64,000 nt of DNA from assembly GCA_964444135.1 (NCBI GenBank), contig CAYUFX010000010.1, positions 12,534-76,533 of the forward strand, written 5' to 3'. The notes beneath the pieces are model-generated. The model had not been told where the DNA came from. It saw only the letters and a list, made by a program, of their open reading frames with translations, and made no database searches. Positions 52,708-61,954 of the stretch are shown piece by piece (positions within the stretch are counted from its first letter, which is position 1; the number at the start of each line of letters is the position of its first letter). This DNA is from NIOZ-UU13 sp964444135 (lineage in GTDB: Bacteria > Planctomycetota > Phycisphaerae > Sedimentisphaerales > Anaerobacaceae). The translations under genes and the position numbers were made by a program.

Positions 52708-55068
52708 ATGAACGATTTAGAGAAATATCATGATCAGGTGATTGAACAAGAGTATGTTAATTTTGAAACTCCACCTGAACCTGGGGGCCAGAGCATGTCC
52801 AATTTAATTGCCGGCATACTTCACCACTGGCCTTTGGTGCTTGTGACGTTTGTGGTGATTTGCGCTATTGGGATTCCAGCAGTATGGTTTCTGATAGAAC
52901 CTCAATACCGTGCCACTGCGTCAATTCGGGTGGCACCAATCATTCCTAACGTCCTTTTCAGCGACAAGGACTCGGAACGTGTAATGCCGATGTACGAGAA
53001 CTTCAAGACTGACCAGGCAAGGCTTATCATAGCAGATCAAAGAGTGCTTCAATGGGTGGCAGACGACCTGTCAGACAAAGGGCTTAAGTTCTTTAAGAAG
53101 AGAGGTCCTTTGTCTGAAAAAACAGTCGGTTTAGTGAAAACTCTCCGTCAAGCAATAGTTGAGAAAATTATTGCCGCTGTATTGCCCGAAAAACCAGCCG
53201 ACCCAATTGAAGTTCTCCGGCAGTCAATAATTAAGGAAATTATTACTGCTATTCCGGTCGGGCGCAGCGAACTGATAAACATTAATATGATAGGCAGCGA
53301 TCCCAAAGAAGCGGAACAAATAGCAACTTCTTTTCGCATGGCTTATATGGCTGTAGAAGGTTCCAGATCATCCCAGGGGGAAGATCAAAAGCTGCAGCTT
53401 TTAGAAAACCAGCGCCGAATATATGAAGATAAATTACAACTACAAAGTGAAAGCCTCCGGCAATTGGCGCAAGAGTATGGCAGCGTAGAGTTAACTCAAC
53501 GCCAGGATATTATGATCCAACGAGTTGCAGTTCTACAAGAGCTCGCAACAAAATTAGACGCAGACAAGGTCCTTTTAGAGATAAAAATAGAGCTCCTCGA
53601 AAAAACTAAGGACGGGACTACTCTACAAAAAGCCTTGCTGGAAAGGCGGCACACATTTGTTCAGAACGACATTTTGATTCAAATGTTGACAGAGCGCATA
53701 GCTCAATTGGAGGAGGAGCTTATTTCCGCCGGGCAAATTCTGTCAGATGACAATCCAAAACTTAAACAGAGAGCCGAGCTATTAGAAGCTTTCGAAGCTA
53801 AACTGGAAGAACATCGTGAAAAAGTTGAAAAAACTTTTGATGAAAGTATTGCTGAAGAGCTAAGCGAAAATAAAGAGGCTGAACTTGCCGATGCAAAACT
53901 TGAGCTGCAGGGATTAATTGCCCAGAGAGATATATTACAGGCTAAAATAGACAAGGAAGACATCAATACGATAGAGCTTGGTCGTAAACAATTAGCCATT
54001 GTAGAGCAACAAGAGCAATTGGCTCTTACCAAGGAGGTGTTAGATACTATCCGGCGGCGTATTCAACAGATGGAGATGGAAAGAAAACGGCCCGCTCGGA
54101 TATCTGTTCCTTATGAAACCACAGTTGTTCCTGTGCCAAGCAAGCGTATTAAATACACAATAGCCCTTATGTTTGGTGGAATGGCTTGTGGAATGCTGTT
54201 AGCTTTTCTAAAAGACAAAGCAGACATTCGCTTGCACACACCCAATGATGTAACTAAACGCATCGGTATTCGAATAATCGGGACCACCACGAGTTCACAC
54301 ACCGTCAAACCGGCTCTTCTTCCGGGACAGATAGCCGAAGACTACCAGACAATTCGCACTAATTTAGGATTACTGGATGGCGAAGGAATACCGAATAAAC
54401 TGGTTGTTACAAGCCCGGAGATACAGGAGGGCAAAACTACCTTTGCGATTAATCTGGCAACAAGTTTGTCCAGGTCTGGGAAAAAGGTTTTGCTTATAGA
54501 CGGCGACTTGAGAAAACCGGATATTGCACGTTTACTGAATCTCCCAAAAGTCTCAAAGGGATTGCAGGATGTACTTTTAGGGAAAGAATTTGACCAGGCT
54601 GTTTATTCTATACCTTCAACCGGCCTGGATGTGCTGGCGGCAGATTCTCACGGCGGTATAGATGTTTACGAACTAATAGCTTCACCGATAGCACGCCGGC
54701 GAATAAACGAACTAAGCGAAAAATACGACCACGTGATTATTGATACTCCTCCTGTACTGGTCTTTACCGATGCGCTTATATGGGCTAAATTTGGAGATGC
54801 GGTTATTTTGACCAGCTTCGCGGGCAAAACTACTACACCAGAGCTTAGAGAAGCAAAGGAACGACTAATGCAAATAGATGCCAGGGTGCTGGGCACAGTA
54901 CTCAGTAATGTCCAAGTTGAAAAGAGTTACTCCCATCGTGAATACGGTTATTACGCACAAAATGTCCAATCAAGGAAAAATGTTAAGCGAGCCAGGAGAA
55001 AACTGCTAAACCTTGTCCAAAACATAGAAGTCAATGCCAACGATTTCAGGGCTTCCCAGGAAAATTGA
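52708..55068 (+). CDS. Wzc-type chain-length determinant / tyrosine autokinase
   Basis: A 786-residue protein with GAGGAG 10 bases before its ATG. A Wzz-type N-terminus has its first helix at about 38-60 (WPLVLVTFVVICAIGIPAVW), a long periplasmic coiled-coil region (about 200-470, rich in Glu and Gln), a second helix (about 484-502, YTIALMFGGMACGMLLAF) and a C-terminal BY-kinase with Walker A EGKTTFAINLATSL (Lys576), Walker A' LLIDGDLRKPD and Walker B HVIIDTPPVL. A short tyrosine cluster (SYSHREYGYY) near residue 735 is the likely autophosphorylation site. It controls polymer length and export with the Wza-like protein at 61,955. Confidence 0.9.
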   Translation: MNDLEKYHDQVIEQEYVNFETPPEPGGQSMSNLIAGILHHWPLVLVTFVVICAIGIPAVWFLIEPQYRATASIRVAPIIPNVLFSDKDSERVMPMYENFKTDQARLIIADQRVLQWVADDLSDKGLKFFKKRGPLSEKTVGLVKTLRQAIVEKIIAAVLPEKPADPIEVLRQSIIKEIITAIPVGRSELININMIGSDPKEAEQIATSFRMAYMAVEGSRSSQGEDQKLQLLENQRRIYEDKLQLQSESLRQLAQEYGSVELTQRQDIMIQRVAVLQELATKLDADKVLLEIKIELLEKTKDGTTLQKALLERRHTFVQNDILIQMLTERIAQLEEELISAGQILSDDNPKLKQRAELLEAFEAKLEEHREKVEKTFDESIAEELSENKEAELADAKLELQGLIAQRDILQAKIDKEDINTIELGRKQLAIVEQQEQLALTKEVLDTIRRRIQQMEMERKRPARISVPYETTVVPVPSKRIKYTIALMFGGMACGMLLAFLKDKADIRLHTPNDVTKRIGIRIIGTTTSSHTVKPALLPGQIAEDYQTIRTNLGLLDGEGIPNKLVVTSPEIQEGKTTFAINLATSLSRSGKKVLLIDGDLRKPDIARLLNLPKVSKGLQDVLLGKEFDQAVYSIPSTGLDVLAADSHGGIDVYELIASPIARRRINELSEKYDHVIIDTPPVLVFTDALIWAKFGDAVILTSFAGKTTTPELREAKERLMQIDARVLGTVLSNVQVEKSYSHREYGYYAQNVQSRKNVKRARRKLLNLVQNIEVNANDFRASQEN

Positions 55069-55111
55069 TCGGCTGAAGATTATTTGCGGGATACAAATTC
55101 TTAATCCATCA

Positions 55112-57031
55112 ATGAATCTGATAATCATACACAAAGACGGTCCGCCGGTCGTGGACGCAAACGGCAGCGGTGATAATCTACTTCGTTTTGCACTGGCCAG
55201 CGAGCCTATTGCCGGCGTCATTCTCGATGGCTTGAGCAGATGCTTACCACTGCTTTCACGGGGGCAGGCTTGCCCCTGCAACAGCAGGGGTTGGGGCCGC
55301 AGCAGAAAGATTGTTTGCGCTATCCCGGAAGAATACAGAAGTCAGAAATCAGAAGTCAGAAATCAGAAGTCAGAAATCAGAAATCAAAATCTGTCTTCTG
55401 TCCTCCGTCTTCTGTCCTCCGTCTTCTGTTCTCCGTCTTCTGTCCTCTGTCTTCCTTATGCGGAAAATGTTCCAGTCCCCCCACAGCTCCTGCGCAAAGC
55501 CAAACGAAGCTCATGGTTTGTCGTTTCCAACGGACGGTTTCCTACGCAAATTGATAGTCGGCTTCTTCAATCCGCCATAGGCGGACTGGCTAAAATCCAG
55601 GCAGATGTGGTGGCGGTTAATGTCGCACCTGTGCTGTTGGGTAAACGGGAAAAAATGCGATTGACAGCGCAGGGCAAAGTAGCAGGATTCCGTCGATTGT
55701 ACCGTGATTCGGCTGAACTGGCCCCGGTTTCTACCGGTTGGCCTCATCATCTTTTTGTTAGAACTAATGTTCTCGAGAAGGTTCTTGCCGGTTGCGCTTT
55801 GCCTCAATCCTTTTCCACACTTTTAGAAAGGTGTCGGTCGAATGCAGTGAGGCTGCGAGCAATTAAGGTAGGCGGAGCCGTGTTGGATTTAGAAACACAA
55901 GATGGTTTGCTGAACTTTTGCAGGGCAGGCATTTCGAAAATTCAACCCCTGCCGGCAACAAGCAGGGGCGGGGCAAATACGATATCACGAGATTCAAGAT
56001 TAGTCGGAAAAGTGCTGTTAGGAAAAAACGTTTATATCGGCCCGAAGGCAATCGTGGTGGGCCCAACCGTCATTGGTGATAACGTTAAAATTGAACAGGG
56101 AGTGGTAATAAGCTCATCAATCATTGGGCCGGAAGTCTTAGTGCCGAAGAATCAATTTGTGCAGAACCGAATTGTTAAAGGAGATTTATTATTTAAGGTT
56201 GTCGATTCTCGTATCGATGCTCGCCTTGGAAACTCGAAGCTCGGGCGTCCAGCCTCCAGTTTCTACCGTAAGGCATCCTGCGGAGATACCAGCTTCGTCA
56301 ACACCAAACAAGATTCTGTACCTTCAGTAAGCCTTAGTTCAAAACAGATTTGCCGCTCGTCTTTCGACTTTGGCCGAAAACGACGCATTGAAGACAGCTA
56401 CCGCAGTTGGCCGAGGTTCTCTTACGCAGGAAGCTTTAAGCGAATTGCTGACTGTTTCGCCGCATTAATAGTGCTTGTTCTATTCGCTCCCATAATGCCC
56501 TTCATCGTCCTGGCAGTAAAATTAACTTCCCCAGGCCCCATATTTTTTAAGGACAAACGACAGGGACTCTATGGAAAAACGTTCAACTGTCTAAAATTCA
56601 GAACAATGCACCTCGGTGCAGATAAGATACAGGATAAATTGCGATTCGTAAGTCAAGTCGACGGCCCGCAATTCAAGATGGATGATGACCCGCGAATAAG
56701 CGCTGTCGGAAGATTCCTGCGAGAGACATATCTCGACGAGATACCTCAATTCATTAACGTTCTGCTCGGACAGATGAGTGTTGTCGGTCCAAGGCCTTCT
56801 CCTGAATCGGAGAATTTGTTGTGTCCATTTTGGCGTGACGCCCGACTATCGGTTCGCCCTGGAATCACAGGGCTCTGGCAGGTTTACAGAACACGCCAAC
56901 TAATGAAAGACTTCCAGGAATGGATCTATTATGACACCAAATATGTCAGAAATCTGTCGCTAAGCATGGACCTACGGATATGTTGGCAAACAGCCAAAAA
57001 ACTGCTTGATAACTTCATCAGTCAATTTTAA
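55112..57031 (+). CDS. Initiating sugar-phosphate transferase with N-terminal LbH/nucleotidyltransferase-like module
   Basis: The frame is open from an ATG at 55034 inside the previous gene; the ATG at 55112 is the likelier start (639 residues). The N-terminal 280 residues resemble a degenerate nucleotidyltransferase (KIQADVVAVNVAPVLLGKRE, GWPHHLFVRTNVLEKV) and LbH repeats (VLLGKNVYIGPKAIVVGPTV IGDNV). The C-terminal 200 residues are a bacterial sugar transferase (WcaJ/PssY type): one membrane helix (CFAALIVLVLFAPIMPFIVL), SPGPIFFKDKRQG, LKFRTMHLGAD, DEIPQFINVLLGQMSVVGPRP. It attaches the first sugar-1-phosphate to undecaprenyl phosphate. Four different repeats lie inside this gene, adding residues such as SQKSEVRNQKSEIRNQ. 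Confidence 0.85.
   Translation: MNLIIIHKDGPPVVDANGSGDNLLRFALASEPIAGVILDGLSRCLPLLSRGQACPCNSRGWGRSRKIVCAIPEEYRSQKSEVRNQKSEIRNQNLSSVLRLLSSVFCSPSSVLCLPYAENVPVPPQLLRKAKRSSWFVVSNGRFPTQIDSRLLQSAIGGLAKIQADVVAVNVAPVLLGKREKMRLTAQGKVAGFRRLYRDSAELAPVSTGWPHHLFVRTNVLEKVLAGCALPQSFSTLLERCRSNAVRLRAIKVGGAVLDLETQDGLLNFCRAGISKIQPLPATSRGGANTISRDSRLVGKVLLGKNVYIGPKAIVVGPTVIGDNVKIEQGVVISSSIIGPEVLVPKNQFVQNRIVKGDLLFKVVDSRIDARLGNSKLGRPASSFYRKASCGDTSFVNTKQDSVPSVSLSSKQICRSSFDFGRKRRIEDSYRSWPRFSYAGSFKRIADCFAALIVLVLFAPIMPFIVLAVKLTSPGPIFFKDKRQGLYGKTFNCLKFRTMHLGADKIQDKLRFVSQVDGPQFKMDDDPRISAVGRFLRETYLDEIPQFINVLLGQMSVVGPRPSPESENLLCPFWRDARLSVRPGITGLWQVYRTRQLMKDFQEWIYYDTKYVRNLSLSMDLRICWQTAKKLLDNFISQF
55261..55298. repeat. GC-rich palindrome in the sugar transferase gene (GGGGCAGGCTTGCCCC)
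   Basis: GGGGCAGGCTTGCCCCTGC and GCAGGGGTTGGGGCC are interleaved inverted repeats read in frame. A related GC-rich pair lies at 55945-55980 (ACCCCTGCC...GCAGGGGCGGGGC). Confidence 0.65.
55335..55453. repeat. Longest family B inverted repeat, in frame inside the sugar transferase gene
   Basis: The left half is three tandem copies of a 14-base CAGAAGTCAGAAAT-like unit, the right half four copies of a TCTGTCCTCCGTCT-like unit; the halves are complementary, so a long hairpin of about 119 bases can form. It is translated as roughly 40 low-complexity residues between the first strand of the N-terminal module and the next. Confidence 0.8.
55567..55585. repeat. TCCGCC-ATA-GGCGGA palindrome in the sugar transferase gene
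   Basis: AATCCGCCATAGGCGGACTG, the same short palindrome as at 1755 (transglutaminase gene) and 4855-4877 (intergenic). Confidence 0.55.
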
Positions 57032-57134
57032 GTCAGAAGACAGAAGATAGAAATCAGAAGCCAGAGATCAGAAGTCAGAGTTCAGACTTCAGACCTCAGA
57101 CTTCAGACGTCAGACTTCCGATATCTGTCGTCCG
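57032..57134. repeat. Family B repeat between the sugar transferase and TPR genes
   Basis: Alternating AGTCAGAAG, CAGAAGATAG and CAGACTTCAGAC units fill almost the whole 125-base gap, directly after the stop at 57029-57031. A hairpin could form from AGAAGTCAGAGTTCAG and TTCAGACTTC-type arms. Confidence 0.7.
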
Positions 57135-57156
57135 TTTAATTAGAAAGGGTAAGTAA

Positions 57157-60100
57157 ATGCCTCAAAGATATTTTAACTGGAAACTGGCAATTGTTCTGGT
57201 AATCGGCTTTCTTCTTTTAGGCTCAATCGCCTTTGGACTGCGCCAATGGCAGAAAGCTAACAGGGCCGAGCAGGGACTCGTCCTCGGCAATAAAGCTTAT
57301 GACGAACAAAGGTGGGAAGAAGCGGCAAAGCATTTAGGCAAGTATCTCAATGTTGAGCGGGATGATGTTCCGGCGTTACTCAAATACGCCGATGCACAAC
57401 TTAAAATCAGGCCTTTTAAACGCGGCAATGTTCAACAAGCCATAGAAGCTTATCGAGCCGTTTTGAGGGCAGACAAAAACAATTACGAAGCTGCTATGCA
57501 GCTTACCGAGCTATATTTAATGATGGGTATGGCCGGCGAGGCCGAGTTAATTGCCAACAGGCAGCTCGAAACAAATGATGACCCTAAACTTCATAGGATG
57601 TTAGCCATGGCACTGGTAAGACAACGGAAGTTCGATGAAGCAGCAGCGCAATTGAAGGCCGTCATACAAGAACATCCTGACCAGATATTAGCCTACGAAA
57701 CATTGGGTCAGCTTATAGAGCTGCGTCCGGAAGATTTCCCGGACTCCCCCGAAAGCTGGTTTGATGGAGCGGTAAACAATAATCCGTCCTCGGCCCTGGC
57801 ATATATAGCCCGTGCCGGTTTCCACAGAAGAAGCAAAGACATCGCCAAAGCGTTAGCTGACTTAGAGCAGGCTGAAAAACAGGATTTATCTGACCCTGAG
57901 GTGCAGTTGCGCCTTGCCAACGAATTTATCAACGCAGATATCCTGGATAAGGCAGAGGAACATCTGGCGGTTGTGCAAACGGCCACGCCGACAAACCAAG
58001 ATCTCTGGCAAATATGGGCTCTGCTCGCATTGAAATCAAAGTCGCAGGAAAAGATGCTGAAGGTTGCCGAGACCGGTTTAAAAAAGCTTTCTTCGCAGCC
58101 CTGGGATTTTATGCCAATAGCTACAGAGCTATTTATCCGTGGCGGCCAGCTCGACCGCGCTGCCGACTGTATCTTGGAAATGAACCAAAAGGATGTCTCA
58201 CCTGTCGCCGTTGCATTCCTGGAGGGTCTTTTAGCTGCCGAGAGAGGACGTTTATTTGAGGCCGTTAAATACTGGCAGCAGTCAATTGGATTGGGTAATA
58301 CATCTTCACAAGTTCGATTGGTATTGGCCTCAACTCTGTCTCGCTTAGGCAACACACAATTGGCGCTTGGGCTTTTGCGCACGCTCGTTTCCGAAAGTCC
58401 GGATCTTTTCGCCGGACGTCTGGCCCTGGCCGAAATGTTGGCCCAGACCGGAAACTGGACAGAGGCGGCGGAGCACGCTGCAGCAGCGATGCGACTTTCA
58501 CCGGAAGATGTTAGGCCTGTCTTACTGTATTTACAAGCTCGAATGCGACTATTGGAAGAAAGCTCAGCGGGCGAACCCATTCGACAGGCTCAGGGCAGGA
58601 ATGAACAAATGTGGCAGGACATAGAAAAACGATTGTCCGAATTGGAAAAAGCCACTAACGGTGCTCTCGAGGTCAAACTTCTGCAGCTCCAACTCGCACA
58701 GCAGCGGGGTAATTTCACCGACGCTGAGGCGTTGGTGACTCAACTGAAGAAAGACCATCCTTCCCAGGTTAGGATTGTTATGGCTGAAGTTGAGCTGCTT
58801 GCTGCTCAGGGTAAGATAGATGAAGCAATATTGTTGTTAGATGAGATGATAAAGGAATTTCCCGACGCTGTTGAGCTGATAAGATACCTTGCGATTTTAT
58901 TGGCCCAACAAGGCAATCAAGAAAAATGCGAAGCAACTATTAAAGATGCATTGATGCGTATTGAGCAACCCTTCGCCCAGCGCCAATTAGGCCTGCTGCT
59001 TGCCCAATTTTACACTCAGTGGAATCAGAAAGGCAATGCTTACACACTGCTCGATGCACTTGCACAAAAACTGCCTGATGACATTCCTGTAAAACGCCGA
59101 CTTTTACTGTGCGAGCAGGTTATCAAAGATCCCGAGAAAGCCCAGCAGTTCGTCAATGACATCAAGTCACTTGAGGGCGAGGACGGCTGGCAATGGCAAT
59201 ATGAACAAGCAAGAGTCTGGTTCGCAGCAGAGGATTTCAAAGCTCGTTATCCCCAAATTGTTACGCTTCTGCAGGAAAATCTGCTGGCAAGTCCGAGTGA
59301 CCAGGCCAGCCGAATGCTCCTGGCGGCAGCCTATGAACGCGCAGGCGAGTTACAACTGGCAATTTCGACATATCGTGAAGGCCTGGGCCACTCGCCGGAT
59401 GACATTAACATAATAATTCCTACTGTTGCTGCACTCTACAAAGCAAGGGAATATGACGAAGCCGAGCAGCTTCTGAACCGTGCTTCGGCGGCAAAGCTCT
59501 ATCACCCGCAACTTCAGAAATTTCAATTGCAAAGCCACCTCAGGCACGGCCAGTTAAGTTTAGCCTCAGACATTCTGCAGGACATCCTCAGCAATGACCC
59601 CAATAACCAAACTGCCTGTTTATCTCTTGCATTACTCAATATGCAGCAGGATAAATTTGACGAGGCTGAAGAATTACTGGCTAAACTAAAAATCCAAGAC
59701 CCTAATTCACTGATGATAACTGCTGCGCAAGTCCAGCTCAATATTCGTCAGAACAAAACGACAGAGGCGTTGAGACTTTGTGATGAAATGGTAAATAACC
59801 TCAACAACGCATCAGCTTATATCTTTCGCGCTCGAACACACACATCCCTCAAGCAGACTGATAAGGCAATAGAAGACCTTGAGCACGCTGCTGCCATCGA
59901 ACCCAACAACATTGAGGTTTGGATAGCCCGGAGCGTGTTTTACAATTCCATAGGCCCACCGGATAAGGCGTTCGCTGATATTCAACAGGCGCTATCTTTG
60001 GACACGAGCAATATCCGAGTACAAAAACAGGCTATCTCGCTGTTTTTAGCTTCGGGCTCACGTGACCGCGTTCTTCAGGGAAAGACCATCCTTGATGAAG

Positions 60101-61353
60101 CTCTCCAATCAAATCCTGATGATATCGACTTACAGCTGTTCAAAGTAGGTTCACTGCTTAGCGAAGGAACAGCTCCGGCAATCGAAAATGCTGAACAGAT
60201 TCTTCAAAAGATGACCGAAGACCAACCCGAAATCAGTAGGGCTTGGGTGCTTCTGGGAGAAATCTTGCTCAGGCAGGGACAGGCCGGAAGAGCTATGGAT
60301 GCCGCGTTGCGAGGCCTTGCACATAAACCCAACGATAGGATGTTACTTCTGCTGAAAGCTCGTGCCGAGGCAGTCAGGTCACCAATCCTGGCGATTCCAA
60401 CTCTCAAAGTGTTACGTGAAGTGGACCCGAACAATACTGATACCACATTGTATCTGGCCAACGTATATATTGCGGTAGACGAGCCTGAGAAAGCTGTAAA
60501 TCTTCTCAAATCACAATTAGCCTCTCGCATCGGCACTGCTGAGGAGAGAAAAATAAATATCGCCCTTGCGGTAGCATTACACAAGAATGGCAACAAGGCG
60601 GATGCTCAAAAGGAATTTGACTCTCTGATTCGGTCTGAACCAAATGACCTAAGCCTGCTATTAGCGCAAGTACAGTTACTCAAAGACGACCAATTATGGA
60701 GTCAGCTCAGCCGGAAGGTCGCTGAGTGGTACCAAAAGCACCCAAAAGATAGTCGTACGCTCATTGATATTGCCAGGAACCTGGTGACAAGTGATGGTGG
60801 TGAGGCCAGTGAAACAGCCGAAGATATATTTAGGATGATACTGAAGAACGATCCTGATTCTATTGAGGCCATCACTGGCCTCGCTATACTATTATACACC
60901 ATTGGCCGTCCTGACGAGGCGGTTTTGCTCTATCAAAGGGCGCTTCAGCTTGAGCCTGACAATCTAACCGTCATCAACAATCTGGCCTGGATAATGTGCG
61001 AAGAGCAGGAGAAGTTCCAGCAAGCGCTCGAGCTTGCCCAGAGGGGGCTAAAGATAGCACCTGACTATATTGACCTAATCGACACCCGCGGTGTCGCGTA
61101 TTACCGATTGGGCGAATTAGACAAAGCCGTCGAGGATTTCAATACGTGTATTAAACTCTATCCGAACGAAACACCAGCGTCTGTCGCTTCACGTTTTCAT
61201 TTAGCAAGAGCTTTTGCCGGACTCGGACAAAGGGACAAAGCAGTTGAATGTCTGAACCGGGTTTTGGAGCTGGACGGCCGTATCGGAGGTCTATTAACGG
61301 CAGACCAGGCCGAAGCACAACGTTTGCTCAAACAGTTACGGGAGGGCAGTTAA
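57157..61353 (+). CDS. Giant TPR protein of the exopolysaccharide locus (PrsT-like)
   Basis: A 1398-residue protein: one N-terminal transmembrane helix (about 10-29, LAIVLVIGFLLLGSIAFGL), then about 30-35 tetratricopeptide units, for example ALAYIARAGFHRRSKDIAKA LADLEQA and YQRALQLEPDNLTVINNLAW. Exosortase-linked EPS clusters commonly encode such TPR proteins, thought to act as assembly scaffolds on the periplasmic side. A dispersed repeat at 58572-58606 inserts GEPIRQAQGRNEQ near residue 475. AAAGGG lies about 10 bases before the ATG. Its stop codon overlaps nothing; the regulator starts 2 bases later. Confidence 0.85.
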   Translation: MPQRYFNWKLAIVLVIGFLLLGSIAFGLRQWQKANRAEQGLVLGNKAYDEQRWEEAAKHLGKYLNVERDDVPALLKYADAQLKIRPFKRGNVQQAIEAYRAVLRADKNNYEAAMQLTELYLMMGMAGEAELIANRQLETNDDPKLHRMLAMALVRQRKFDEAAAQLKAVIQEHPDQILAYETLGQLIELRPEDFPDSPESWFDGAVNNNPSSALAYIARAGFHRRSKDIAKALADLEQAEKQDLSDPEVQLRLANEFINADILDKAEEHLAVVQTATPTNQDLWQIWALLALKSKSQEKMLKVAETGLKKLSSQPWDFMPIATELFIRGGQLDRAADCILEMNQKDVSPVAVAFLEGLLAAERGRLFEAVKYWQQSIGLGNTSSQVRLVLASTLSRLGNTQLALGLLRTLVSESPDLFAGRLALAEMLAQTGNWTEAAEHAAAAMRLSPEDVRPVLLYLQARMRLLEESSAGEPIRQAQGRNEQMWQDIEKRLSELEKATNGALEVKLLQLQLAQQRGNFTDAEALVTQLKKDHPSQVRIVMAEVELLAAQGKIDEAILLLDEMIKEFPDAVELIRYLAILLAQQGNQEKCEATIKDALMRIEQPFAQRQLGLLLAQFYTQWNQKGNAYTLLDALAQKLPDDIPVKRRLLLCEQVIKDPEKAQQFVNDIKSLEGEDGWQWQYEQARVWFAAEDFKARYPQIVTLLQENLLASPSDQASRMLLAAAYERAGELQLAISTYREGLGHSPDDINIIIPTVAALYKAREYDEAEQLLNRASAAKLYHPQLQKFQLQSHLRHGQLSLASDILQDILSNDPNNQTACLSLALLNMQQDKFDEAEELLAKLKIQDPNSLMITAAQVQLNIRQNKTTEALRLCDEMVNNLNNASAYIFRARTHTSLKQTDKAIEDLEHAAAIEPNNIEVWIARSVFYNSIGPPDKAFADIQQALSLDTSNIRVQKQAISLFLASGSRDRVLQGKTILDEALQSNPDDIDLQLFKVGSLLSEGTAPAIENAEQILQKMTEDQPEISRAWVLLGEILLRQGQAGRAMDAALRGLAHKPNDRMLLLLKARAEAVRSPILAIPTLKVLREVDPNNTDTTLYLANVYIAVDEPEKAVNLLKSQLASRIGTAEERKINIALAVALHKNGNKADAQKEFDSLIRSEPNDLSLLLAQVQLLKDDQLWSQLSRKVAEWYQKHPKDSRTLIDIARNLVTSDGGEASETAEDIFRMILKNDPDSIEAITGLAILLYTIGRPDEAVLLYQRALQLEPDNLTVINNLAWIMCEEQEKFQQALELAQRGLKIAPDYIDLIDTRGVAYYRLGELDKAVEDFNTCIKLYPNETPASVASRFHLARAFAGLGQRDKAVECLNRVLELDGRIGGLLTADQAEAQRLLKQLREGS
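58572..58606. repeat. Family D repeat (CGACAGGCTCAGGGCAGG) inside the TPR gene
   Basis: The element CCCATTCGACAGGCTCAGGG is a dispersed motif that I recall from many unrelated bacterial genomes (peptides PFDRLRAG or ALSLSNG in other frames). Here it is translated as PIRQAQGRNEQ, in frame with the TPR protein. Confidence 0.55.
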
Positions 61354-61355
61354 CC

Positions 61356-61706
61356 ATGCTCGAATTGCCAAATCCATCAATCGATAATGTCGCCGGTGGT
61401 GATTCCAGCGACAAACACTACCAAATAATATTGCTTAACAAAAAGCAGTGGTCATATGTGCAGAAGCGATATGGTTTAACACCTCGTGAGTGCCAAATAG
61501 CAGAGTTGATCTGCCAGGGTCTGCAAAATGGTAGCATAGCAAAGTATTTGCGTATAAGACCCGGTACGGTAAAAACTCACACAAGAAATATTTATCGAAA
61601 GGCCCGCGTCAAAAGCAAAATTGCAATGCTCTTGAGATTTGTCAATGATGCAAGAGAAATTTCTATCAAATATGACCAGGCGAGTCCCATTCGTAAGGTG
61701 GAATAA
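61356..61706 (+). CDS. Small LuxR-type transcription regulator
   Basis: The start is the ATG at 61356 with GGGAGGG about 12 bases upstream; the frame is open further upstream inside the TPR gene. The 116-residue protein consists of about 45 unclassified residues and a LuxR/GerE helix-turn-helix: YGLTPRECQIAELICQGLQN GSIAKYLRIRPGTVKTHTRNIY (residues about 45-90). No receiver domain is present. Placed between the TPR and export genes, it is a good candidate for local control of the locus. Confidence 0.85.
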   Translation: MLELPNPSIDNVAGGDSSDKHYQIILLNKKQWSYVQKRYGLTPRECQIAELICQGLQNGSIAKYLRIRPGTVKTHTRNIYRKARVKSKIAMLLRFVNDAREISIKYDQASPIRKVE

Positions 61707-61954
61707 GCAAAGCTCACCGGAATAATTACCACCTTTTTCATCCCAATCACGGTTAGAATTTATCGAAAAAGAAAATCACGTATCGTCCGAAAAAAACGGG
61801 CGAAATAATTATAGCCGTTCTTCTCTAAAAACTAATGCGATTGCAATAAATGGTCTTGAGCATAATTTATTTTGATTATAGTTTGCTTTCAGATGTACCG
61901 ATATATATATATGCGGGAAATCTGATAGAACAAATAAAAAAATGGAGAATGACA

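Noticed and set aside
55034..55111. Upstream ATG start of the sugar transferase, overlapping the kinase gene by 35 bases
   Set aside because: The extra 26 residues do not resemble the domain start and have no ribosome-binding site; the ATG at 55112 fits better, though weakly.
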